5,191 nucleotides of DNA. Origin: Bacteroidales bacterium (lineage in GTDB: Bacteria > Bacteroidota > Bacteroidia > Bacteroidales > UBA4181). The stretch is taken from NCBI GenBank assembly GCA_031264715.1, contig JAISDP010000120.1:1-5191 (forward strand), in the 5' to 3' direction. Below are positions 1-5,191 of this stretch, piece after piece. The notes under the pieces were generated by a model. The model had not been told where the DNA came from, did not search any database, and saw only the letters and a list, made by a program, of their open reading frames with translations. The stretch's first letter is position 1. The number at the start of each line of letters is the position of its first letter. Made by a program: the position numbers and the translations under genes.

Positions 1-680
1 TTCAGGCATACGCGGTAGCTCTCTTTTTCGTACAGTTCAATCTTTGCCACTTCGTTCACGTTCACAATATACGAACGGTGGATGCGGATAAACTGTTGCG
101 ACGGAAGGTTTTCCTCGAAATACTTCATGGTCTTTTCCTTCAGGAAGGCGCTTTTTGCCGTATGCAGCTTCACATAATCGCCGTCGGCTTCCATGTAGTT
201 GATGTCATTGACCGGTATCACATGTATCTGCTGGCGGTCTTTCACGGCAACCCGCGTCATCATTCCCGGTTGCGGCGCAAGAGTGTCTCTGAAAGTCCGA
301 AGCTCCGGCGGCGCGGATGTTCCTGACTGTATCCCGGTCAGCGCCTTTTGTACGGCGGCATCGAAACGCTCCTTCGAATACGGTTTCAACAGGTAATCCA
401 CCACATTCATTTCAAAGGCGCGGATGGCATACTGGTCGAATGCGGTCGAGAAAATGACGGCAGGCGGATTATCCATCAGTTCCAGCATCTCAAAGCCGGT
501 CAGCTTGGGCATTTGTACGTCCAGGAAGATCAGTTGCGGACTGTGTTCGCGGATGAGTTTCATCGCTGCAAAGCCGTTATCGGCTTCACCTGCGATTTCG
601 ATATCGGGACAGGCCTGCAAATAGTGTCTGATCAGATCACGGGCCGGCGCCTCGTCGTCAATGATGATTACTTTTGTCAT
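1..680 (-). CDS. LytTR-family response regulator (partial, C-terminus beyond window)
   Basis: This is a two-component response regulator: a receiver domain takes phosphate from a histidine kinase and a LytTR domain binds DNA. The gene starts at the ATG at 680-678 and stays open to base 1, giving 226 complete codons. LytR/AlgR-type regulators are usually about 240-250 residues, so roughly 20 are missing. The receiver domain (about 3-115) has the acidic pair D8-D9, phosphoacceptor D54 in FLDVQMP, T79 in FSTA and K99 in LLKP. A linker of about 25 residues follows. The LytTR domain (about 143 onward) shows YMEADGDYVKLHT at 162-174 and the hallmark FIRIHRSYIVN at 197-207. It is the first ATG after an in-frame TAA in the 66-bp gap to the upstream kinase gene. 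That kinase is its likely phosphodonor. The regulated genes are unknown; the operon's own promoter is one candidate. All receiver catalytic residues are present. Confidence 0.95.
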   Translation of the reverse strand, partial: MTKVIIIDDEAPARDLIRHYLQACPDIEIAGEADNGFAAMKLIREHSPQLIFLDVQMPKLTGFEMLELMDNPPAVIFSTAFDQYAIRAFEMNVVDYLLKPYSKERFDAAVQKALTGIQSGTSAPPELRTFRDTLAPQPGMMTRVAVKDRQQIHVIPVNDINYMEADGDYVKLHTAKSAFLKEKTMKYFEENLPSQQFIRIHRSYIVNVNEVAKIELYEKESYRVCL

Positions 681-746
681 TTTGGGATTTGTTAAAGCGT
701 TCAATGGTTATCCAACTGTTTGTCGCAAAGGCTTCCGGGCACAAGG

Positions 747-1805
747 TTAATTCGTCAGCGGGATTTTCAGCATCACTGTAAATACGCCGTGTTCGGCCTT
801 TTCCTGCATCGTTGCCGAAGTTCCGTAGAGGATTCGCAGCCGTTCATGGATATTCTTCAGGCCTGTTCCCGAACCTTTCTTCTGCGAAACGCCATCTTCA
901 TCAAAATTATTACTCAATTCGATGTTCAGATATTGGCGGTCTTTTGCGATCTTCGCCATAATGCGGACGGTTTCCAGACTTTCGTAAACGCCATGCTTCA
1001 TCGCATTTTCGAACAATGGCTGCAACAGCATGGCCGGTATTTCAACATGAAGACATGCCGGATCAATATCCGGCTCGTAGAGCAGCCGGTCGCCAAAACG
1101 CAGCTGTTCCATGGACAGGTATCGCGCGATATTTTCCATCTCGTCGGCTACACATGAGTACACGCGGTTGGTAGACAGTACGGCATAGCGCAGGTAGTCG
1201 GACAGGGCTGCCAGCATCCTTTGCGCCTGTTCGGGGTCGCGAATGATCAGCGAGTTGACCGAGTTCATGCTGTTGAACAGGAAATGCGGGTTAATTTGTG
1301 ATTTCAGCAGGTTCAGTTCGCCGTCCTTGACCAGCCTGTTCAGGCGGATTTCATTGGCTGCCTTTTCGTTCAACTGTTCCACGTATATATAGAGGTAATA
1401 TGCCAGTATGGCCACGATGTATAAAAACAGGCCATCGAGCGCTTTCCACCAGAGGGATGTTTTCAGGTAGTGCAGGTATCCGGCATTGTCCGGACCGATC
1501 AGATAGCACAACCCGTAGTCGACCAGCAACCAGAAGGATATGACAACGCAGGCCAGCGAAAAATGCGCCGCAAGGTTGAACCGCCATGTCCTGCGTTCCC
1601 AGTGGTTGAACCGGACAGGATACCACAACGGGATCAGGCTGCAAATCAGGAGAAGGCAGAATACTGCGGTATCGACAAGTACACCCCCGAAAGGCAAATC
1701 GGTAGACATATACACCACCACCGTCTGCATGACGGCGATGAACATCCAGATGCCGGCATAGATCATCCGCGACCGGTAATTCTCGAATATGGGGTTTCCG
1801 GTCAT
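747..1805 (-). CDS. LytS/YehU-type sensor histidine kinase with four membrane helices
   Basis: This 352-residue membrane histidine kinase belongs to the His_kinase (PF06580) plus HATPase class that pairs with LytTR regulators. Four hydrophobic segments lie at about 15-33, 43-62, 78-98 and 123-142. The loops are short, the longest about 24 residues, so there is no sizeable periplasmic sensor. A charged, probably coiled segment (143-168) leads to the phosphoacceptor motif QINPHFLFNSMN (170-181) with H174. The ATP-binding domain has the N-box LLQPLFENAMKHG (260-272) and the glycine-rich GSGTGLKNIHERL (311-323). Where many kinases have a DxG-type G1 box, this one has LSNNF (297-301). The ATG at 1805-1803 is firm because an in-frame TAA sits directly before it. 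The gene lies between a LiaF-like membrane gene and a LytTR regulator gene, its likely modulator and phosphorylation target. The input signal is not visible; an envelope stimulus is inferred from the neighbour. Confidence 0.95.
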   Translation of the reverse strand: MTGNPIFENYRSRMIYAGIWMFIAVMQTVVVYMSTDLPFGGVLVDTAVFCLLLICSLIPLWYPVRFNHWERRTWRFNLAAHFSLACVVISFWLLVDYGLCYLIGPDNAGYLHYLKTSLWWKALDGLFLYIVAILAYYLYIYVEQLNEKAANEIRLNRLVKDGELNLLKSQINPHFLFNSMNSVNSLIIRDPEQAQRMLAALSDYLRYAVLSTNRVYSCVADEMENIARYLSMEQLRFGDRLLYEPDIDPACLHVEIPAMLLQPLFENAMKHGVYESLETVRIMAKIAKDRQYLNIELSNNFDEDGVSQKKGSGTGLKNIHERLRILYGTSATMQEKAEHGVFTVMLKIPLTN

Positions 1806-1888
1806 TTAATACGGCTGAAAACTTTGCACCGAAACGCATCCAGCCTCACGAAACCGGTTTGCATGACGTGTCGTTCAAAGCGTTCCAT
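1802..1888 (-). CDS. Possible 28-codon ORF linking the LiaF-like and kinase genes
   Basis: A small ORF starts at the ATG at 1888-1886, one base after the TAA of the LiaF-like gene. It ends with TGA at 1804-1802, sharing ATGA with the kinase start codon. The product would begin MERFERHVMQ and is basic, with no membrane segment or motif that I recognise. The exact fit between two genes, with a one-base gap and then a four-base overlap, suggests translational coupling: a ribosome could finish the LiaF-like gene, read this ORF and restart at the kinase. An open frame of 28 codons is easily due to chance, and there is no clear ribosome-binding site. I rate it a tentative coupling ORF and claim no function for the peptide. 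Confidence 0.18.
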   Translation of the reverse strand: MERFERHVMQTGFVRLDAFRCKVFSRIK

Positions 1889-1889
1889 C

Positions 1890-2696
1890 TTATTGCTCCC
1901 TGCATTTGATTTCGCCGCCTCCGAAAACAGAGCTTGCCGTCACAATCAGCATACTGTTCTCGACCACTTCGAACCCCGGTTTGGGCCGGTTATCCACAAA
2001 ATTCCCGAAAACCTGCGTTTGCCGGATCTCTACCTTCCACTCGACAGGGAGATACAGGATGACTCCTCCGAATACCGAGTTCAGTTCCAGATGATGAACG
2101 CCCTCGGCTAATTGCGAGTCGCTCAGGTCGAGTTCCATGCCGCCGAATACACAATTGATCTCACCGCCTTTGAAATCCCGGATGTCTATTTTTTCGCTGG
2201 TTCCGCCGAATACATAGTCCCGTTCGATATATCCCGGTTCGGTACGCTTTTCCCGCCTGTACGAATCCTCACTGTGGCGTCTTCTTTTCCATTCCTCCGC
2301 ACGCTGTTCGCAATGCCTGTCCCACTTTTCGCGGAACTCGCGTCCGCGCCGCGGCAGATCGTGCCCGATCCAAAGCGTTTTTATTACAATGCCGACGCCT
2401 ATGCTCATCAAAATCAACGCCCAGCCGTTGCGGGTAATGAAGCTCAAACGCTCGATGTCCAGTTTCGGCAGGAGAAAAAATCCGCCGATCAGTATCAGGA
2501 TGATCCCGCCAAGCCATCTGTGCCGCGAAAAAAGGAAAACGAAACCCAAGGCAATCAAAAACGTTGGCCACGAGAACACGACCTGTCGATATGCCGGCGG
2601 CAGAAACCCTGCATTAAAGGCAAACAGTAAAGCGCCGGCCGCGATAAACAGTATCCCGAAGATTACCGAGCCTGTTTTTATATGATGAAGTTTCAT
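1890..2696 (-). CDS. LiaF-like membrane protein (N-terminal four-helix region, C-terminal VFGG-repeat beta domain)
   Basis: This 268-residue protein resembles the LiaF group (cell-wall-active antibiotic response proteins). In Bacillus subtilis LiaF restrains the LiaS-LiaR envelope-stress system. Four hydrophobic segments lie at about 10-28, 42-57, 61-77 and 91-108. An Arg/Glu-rich linker (112-160) follows, then a beta-rich domain (161-268) with five VFG motifs: VFGG at 162, 183, 208 and 257, and VFGN at 229. With an even number of helices and a basic linker, both ends should be cytoplasmic, where the C-terminal domain could touch the kinase. I chose the ATG at 2696-2694; a frame extension to a TTG at 2720 would add eight residues (LLTIIFLE) but is less likely, since it would put a rare start almost at the predicted transcript start. 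It is the first gene of the probable operon with the kinase and LytTR regulator. A modulating role on that kinase is inference from LiaF and gene order. Confidence 0.85.
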   Translation of the reverse strand: MKLHHIKTGSVIFGILFIAAGALLFAFNAGFLPPAYRQVVFSWPTFLIALGFVFLFSRHRWLGGIILILIGGFFLLPKLDIERLSFITRNGWALILMSIGVGIVIKTLWIGHDLPRRGREFREKWDRHCEQRAEEWKRRRHSEDSYRREKRTEPGYIERDYVFGGTSEKIDIRDFKGGEINCVFGGMELDLSDSQLAEGVHHLELNSVFGGVILYLPVEWKVEIRQTQVFGNFVDNRPKPGFEVVENSMLIVTASSVFGGGEIKCREQ

Positions 2697-2728
2697 CTCT
2701 AAAAAAATGATGGTTAACAATAATACCG

Positions 2729-2759
2729 CAAAACTATGCTGACGGTTTGCGACACGAAA
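2729..2759 (-). promoter_or_regulatory. Candidate promoter P1 of the LiaF-like/kinase/regulator operon
   Basis: Read on the minus strand, TAGTTTTG (2736-2729) matches the Bacteroidota -7 element TAnnTTTG exactly. TTTC (2759-2756) lies 19 bp upstream and differs by one base from the -33 element TTTG. Transcription would start near 2722, leaving a 5' leader of about 26 nt before the ATG at 2696. The leader contains a run of seven T and AGAG directly before the ATG, but no proper Shine-Dalgarno sequence, as is usual in this phylum. This is the better placed of two candidates. It is a motif match only. Confidence 0.45.
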
Positions 2760-2770
2760 CAGTTATTCGG

Positions 2771-2778
2771 CAAAGTTA
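2771..2778 (-). promoter_or_regulatory. Candidate promoter P2 (-7 element only)
   Basis: TAACTTTG on the minus strand is a second exact match to TAnnTTTG. Transcription would start near 2764, giving a leader of about 68 nt. There is no TTTG at the expected -33 place; that stretch is occupied by the 9-bp direct repeats. A weak -33 element beside a regulator site would suit an activator-dependent promoter, or else a promoter that a bound protein blocks. It may also be a chance match. Confidence 0.3.
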
Positions 2779-2786
2779 ATCGCTTT

Positions 2787-2816
2787 CCCGATAAACGGCG
2801 TTTTTTACCCGATAAA
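2787..2816 (-). promoter_or_regulatory. Putative LytTR operator: CCCGATAAA direct repeat with 21-bp period
   Basis: Two identical 9-bp copies, CCCGATAAA at 2787-2795 and at 2808-2816 (TTTATCGGG on the operon's strand), are separated by 12 bp. The match extends to 11 of 12 bases when the three preceding bases are included (TTT versus TTA). LytTR regulators are known to bind two direct repeats on one DNA face about 21 bp apart, as for E. coli YpdB (10-bp repeats, 11-bp spacer) and YehT (8-bp repeats, 13-bp spacer). The site would cover about -65 to -94 relative to P1, or about -23 to -52 relative to P2. Binding by the regulator encoded at the end of this operon is inferred. Confidence 0.42.
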
Positions 2817-2829
2817 AATTCATTATCGG
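2809..2829. repeat. Inverted repeat CCGATAA-N7-TTATCGG
   Basis: CCGATAA (2809-2815) and TTATCGG (2823-2829) form a perfect 7-bp dyad around a 7-nt spacer. The left arm is part of the second copy of the direct repeat, so the region carries three copies of the same core, two in one direction and one reversed. As a hairpin it lacks a following T-run on either strand, so it is unlikely to be a terminator. It could be an extra binding half-site. Confidence 0.6.
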
Positions 2830-2876
2830 CAGATCCCAGCATATAAGCCGCATAACTTGGCGGATAATTTCTAATC

Positions 2877-2893
2877 ACTTATCAATAATAAGT
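2877..2893. repeat. AT-rich inverted repeat ACTTAT-N5-ATAAGT
   Basis: A perfect 6-bp dyad with a 5-nt spacer lies in the AT-rich centre of the intergenic region, downstream of copA and well upstream of the operon promoter candidates. It has no adjoining T-run. Dyads of this size in AT-rich DNA are common by chance, so no function is assigned. Confidence 0.35.
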
Positions 2894-2908
2894 ATGTTTT
2901 ATAAATTA

Positions 2909-2939
2909 GGAGTTTGAAGCTCCGAGATAAAAAATCCCG
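2909..2939 (-). terminator. Weak candidate terminator region downstream of copA
   Basis: About 16 bases past the copA stop, the transcript could fold CGGGAT-TTTTT-ATCTCG (2939-2923, six pairs with one G-U). Next to it, and sharing base 2923, is GGAG-N7-CTCC (2923-2909), followed by the T-rich stretch TAATTTAT. Neither hairpin has the strong GC stem plus straight T-run of a classic intrinsic terminator. The position is right for ending copA transcription, but the structure is marginal. Confidence 0.22.
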
Positions 2940-2954
2940 CTCGCATGAGTTCTC

Positions 2955-5171
2955 TTATATCTTTTTCGTTTTCAGGCGCAGGCTGTTGGCGACTACGCTT
3001 ACGCTGCTCAGCGCCATTGCCAATCCTGCGATCATGGGGTTCAGCAAAAATCCGTTCACCGGGTAAAGGATACCGGCGGCAATTGGAACTCCAATCAGGT
3101 TATAGACAAACGCCCAGAACAGGTTTTGACGGATGGTGCGAACCGTTAGCCTCGACAGGTTGATGGCTTCGGGTATCTTTGCCAGGTCGGACGAGATGAT
3201 CGTCATTTTGGCGGTATCCATCGCAATATCGCTTCCCTTGCCCATAGCGATGCTGAGGTCGGCCTGTGCAAGAGCTGCACTGTCGTTGATGCCGTCGCCT
3301 GCCATCGCTACGATTTTGCCTTCATCCTGCAACTGTTTCACGAAAGCGGCTTTTTCGCCGGGTAAAACTCCGGCCCTGTAATGTTCGATCCCTGCTGCGG
3401 CTGCTATTTCGCGGGCTGTGGCTTCGTCGTCGCCGGTGAGCATGTACACTTCAATACCCGACTTTTTGAGTTGACCGATGGCATCCTTTGAACTTTCCTT
3501 GATTTGATCGGTAATGGCTGCCACTGCAAGCGCCCGGTCGCTGTCGGCAAACCAAACGGTTGTTTTGGCTTCCTTTGTCCACTCCCTGGCCTGTATTTCC
3601 AATGATTGATCCGTTACGATACGGCTTTCGAGCATTAACCTGATATTCCCGGCAAACCATGTTTTCCCGTCCACGGAGCCTTTCACGCCTTTTCCCGTAA
3701 GGCTTTCAAAATTCTCCAACGGAGGCGTATCCGTATCGCCAAAATAGCGTACTACGGCATCGGCTAACGGATGCTCGGAATGTTTTTCGAGGCTGCAAAA
3801 TATTTCTTTTACACGGTCGTTTCCGTCTAACCACACGATGTCCGTAACTACGGGTTTTCCTTCCGTAATGGTGCCTGTTTTGTCGAGCGCCACGGCATTT
3901 ACCTTTTTCGCCGTTTCAAGGCTTTCCGCATCTTTGATCAGGATGCCTTTTTCCGCCCCTTTCCCAACGCCAACCATGATAGCGGTGGGTGTTGCCAGAC
4001 CCAGGGCGCACGGGCAAGCGATGATCAGTACGGTAACCAAAGCCAGCAGGCCATGCGTCAACCCGGTGGCGGGGTCGAGCGCCAGCCAAAGCACAAAGGC
4101 CAGCAAAGCAATACCAATGATGACCGGGACGAATATGGATGCGATTTTGTCCACCAGCTTCTGCACCGGCGCCTTGCTTCCCTGTGCATCCTGTATCATG
4201 CGAATGATCTGCGCCAGCATGGTAGACGCGCCAACCTTTTCGGCCCGGAACCGAAAACTGCCTTTTTGGTTGATCGTCCCGGCAAAGACTTTGGCGTCTT
4301 TTTCCTTGAGCGCCGGCATCGGCTCGCCGCTGAGCATGCTTTCGTCCACATACGAATTTCCGTCGGTCACCAAACCGTCTACCGCGATCTTTTCGCCCGG
4401 CTTCACCAACAGGGTATCTCCCGTTTTGACGCGGCTCACAGGGATTTCTTCCTGTGCGCCCGCCTCGCTCACCAGGGTAACGGTTTTGGGTTGCAGACCC
4501 ATCAGTTTTTTAATGGCCGACGAGGCGTTGCCTTTGGCGCGTTCTTCCAGCGTCCGGCCTAAAAGGATAAAGGCAATGATGACGCTGGAAGCCTCGAAGT
4601 AAACATGCGGATGGATACCCCGCGAATACCAGAATTGCGGGAGGAGCATGTTGAAGAGGCTGAAAGAATAAGCAATCCCGGTGCTGAGCGCCACTAATGT
4701 ATTCATGTTGGCCGACCGGTGTTTTAACTGTTTCCAGGCATCTATAAAGAAATCCCGGCCAAGCAGGAAAACTACAGACGTGGACAGGATCCACATGATT
4801 TCGTTGGCGCGGGGCATGTCCATAAATGCCATCCCGGTGACGACGATGGGTAGGGACAGGATCATAGCCCAGATAGCGCGGCGTTTCAGTTTTTTGTACT
4901 TCGCGGCGCAGGCCTGTTCCAGTTCGTCGGAAATATCTTCGCAGAGATCGGTTAAAAGGTCGTATCCCGCCTTTTGAACCGCTTCGCGCAATGCGTCGGA
5001 CGTCGCCTGCAAGGGATTGTATTCGACGGTTGCTGTTGCTGCGGCATAATTGACGGTTGCTATAACCACTCCCTCCCGGCTGTTCAGCGTTTTTTCAACT
5101 TTCGCGGCACACGAGGCGCATCCCATGTTCAACACGGGAAAGGTCGCTTTGATGGTTTGGTTCTTTGCCAT
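2955..5171 (-). CDS. copA: Cu(I)-translocating P1B-type ATPase (copper exporter CopA)
   Basis: This 738-residue inner-membrane pump uses ATP to export Cu(I) from the cytoplasm. It has one N-terminal heavy-metal-associated domain (about 6-73) with metal ligands C18 and C21 in NMGCASC. Eight membrane segments lie at about 98-117, 125-138, 156-176, 190-207, 345-365, 373-395, 683-705 and 711-730. The actuator loop has SGEP (281-284). The ion-site motif CPC is at 386-388, phosphorylated D430 is in DKTGT, and the P1B-specific HP is at 467-468. TGDD (579-582) and GDGIND (625-630) complete the ATPase core. YN (690-691) and MALSS (719-723) fit the Cu(I) subclass rather than Zn/Cd pumps. Length is typical and nothing is missing. 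The ATG at 5171 is firm at its 5' side, since an in-frame TAA lies at 5186-5184. The promoter falls outside the window. No chaperone or copper regulator is visible nearby. It is probably transcribed separately from the signalling operon 258 bp downstream. Confidence 0.97.
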   Translation of the reverse strand: MAKNQTIKATFPVLNMGCASCAAKVEKTLNSREGVVIATVNYAAATATVEYNPLQATSDALREAVQKAGYDLLTDLCEDISDELEQACAAKYKKLKRRAIWAMILSLPIVVTGMAFMDMPRANEIMWILSTSVVFLLGRDFFIDAWKQLKHRSANMNTLVALSTGIAYSFSLFNMLLPQFWYSRGIHPHVYFEASSVIIAFILLGRTLEERAKGNASSAIKKLMGLQPKTVTLVSEAGAQEEIPVSRVKTGDTLLVKPGEKIAVDGLVTDGNSYVDESMLSGEPMPALKEKDAKVFAGTINQKGSFRFRAEKVGASTMLAQIIRMIQDAQGSKAPVQKLVDKIASIFVPVIIGIALLAFVLWLALDPATGLTHGLLALVTVLIIACPCALGLATPTAIMVGVGKGAEKGILIKDAESLETAKKVNAVALDKTGTITEGKPVVTDIVWLDGNDRVKEIFCSLEKHSEHPLADAVVRYFGDTDTPPLENFESLTGKGVKGSVDGKTWFAGNIRLMLESRIVTDQSLEIQAREWTKEAKTTVWFADSDRALAVAAITDQIKESSKDAIGQLKKSGIEVYMLTGDDEATAREIAAAAGIEHYRAGVLPGEKAAFVKQLQDEGKIVAMAGDGINDSAALAQADLSIAMGKGSDIAMDTAKMTIISSDLAKIPEAINLSRLTVRTIRQNLFWAFVYNLIGVPIAAGILYPVNGFLLNPMIAGLAMALSSVSVVANSLRLKTKKI

Positions 5172-5191
5172 GGTTTGATCATTTTATATTC

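Noticed and set aside
348..695. A 115-codon plus-strand frame over the response regulator
   Set aside because: The opposite strand encodes a receiver domain with all catalytic residues in place, so this frame is incidental.
1351..1839. A 162-codon minus-strand frame overlapping the kinase start
   Set aside because: It overlaps the membrane region of the kinase in another frame and shows no helices or motifs; the kinase frame is clearly the coding one.
1470..2111. A 213-codon plus-strand open frame
   Set aside because: It runs antisense across the kinase and LiaF-like genes and bridges their boundary; the product has no coherent domain, while both minus-strand genes have clear family motifs.
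2701..2707. Run of seven A (T on the gene strand) as a phase-variable tract
   Set aside because: The tract is short, lies in the untranslated leader, and such runs are common in AT-rich Bacteroidota leaders.
2697..2720. Extension of the LiaF-like protein to a TTG start at 2720
   Set aside because: It would use a rare start codon almost at the predicted transcript start, and the ATG at 2696 is followed by a normal N-terminus and first helix.
3838..4602. A 254-codon plus-strand open frame
   Set aside because: It lies wholly antisense inside copA, whose motifs are intact; its translation is low-complexity (rich in Ser, Ala, Thr, Pro) with no recognisable domain. It is a shadow of copA codon bias.
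2955..5171. Functional link between copper export and the signalling operon
   Set aside because: The genes share a strand, but 258 bp with its own promoter candidates separates them, and no copper-binding motif is seen in the LiaF-like protein, kinase or regulator. Adjacency alone is not evidence.

Overview
The window looks like part of a chromosome from the phylum Bacteroidota, probably order Bacteroidales. The clues are A-rich translation starts without a clear Shine-Dalgarno sequence, Bacteroidota-type -7 promoter elements (TAnnTTTG) upstream of the operon, about 50% GC, and proteins of a style common in that group. No marker gene is present, so the genus cannot be named. All convincing genes lie on the minus strand, so transcription runs from high to low coordinates. 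I saw no rRNA, tRNA, CRISPR array, insertion sequence or plasmid function.

Layout in the direction of transcription. (1) 5171-2955: a complete Cu(I)-exporting P1B-type ATPase (copA), with only 20 bp of upstream sequence. (2) 2954-2697: a 258-bp intergenic region. It holds weak hairpins after copA, two perfect 9-bp direct repeats spaced 21 bp apart, an overlapping inverted repeat, and two candidate promoters pointing toward the next gene. (3) 2696-1890: a four-helix membrane protein with a LiaF-like C-terminal beta domain. (4) 1888-1802: a possible 28-codon ORF that exactly fills the gap to the next gene. (5) 1805-747: a LytS/YehU-type sensor histidine kinase with four membrane helices and almost no extracytoplasmic domain. 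(6) 680-1: a LytTR-type response regulator cut by the window edge, lacking roughly its last 20 residues.

Genes 3, 5 and 6 read as one operon for an envelope-sensing three-component system: a LiaF-like membrane protein, a kinase without a periplasmic sensor, and a LytTR regulator. The layout resembles LiaF-LiaS-LiaR of Firmicutes, but kinase and regulator come from the unrelated LytS/LytTR class. The most interesting signal is the direct repeat CCCGATAAA-N12-CCCGATAAA upstream of the operon. Its 21-bp period is the spacing expected for LytTR regulators, so it may be the operon's own autoregulatory operator. copA is probably a separate unit; nothing in the sequence ties copper export to the signalling operon beyond adjacency.
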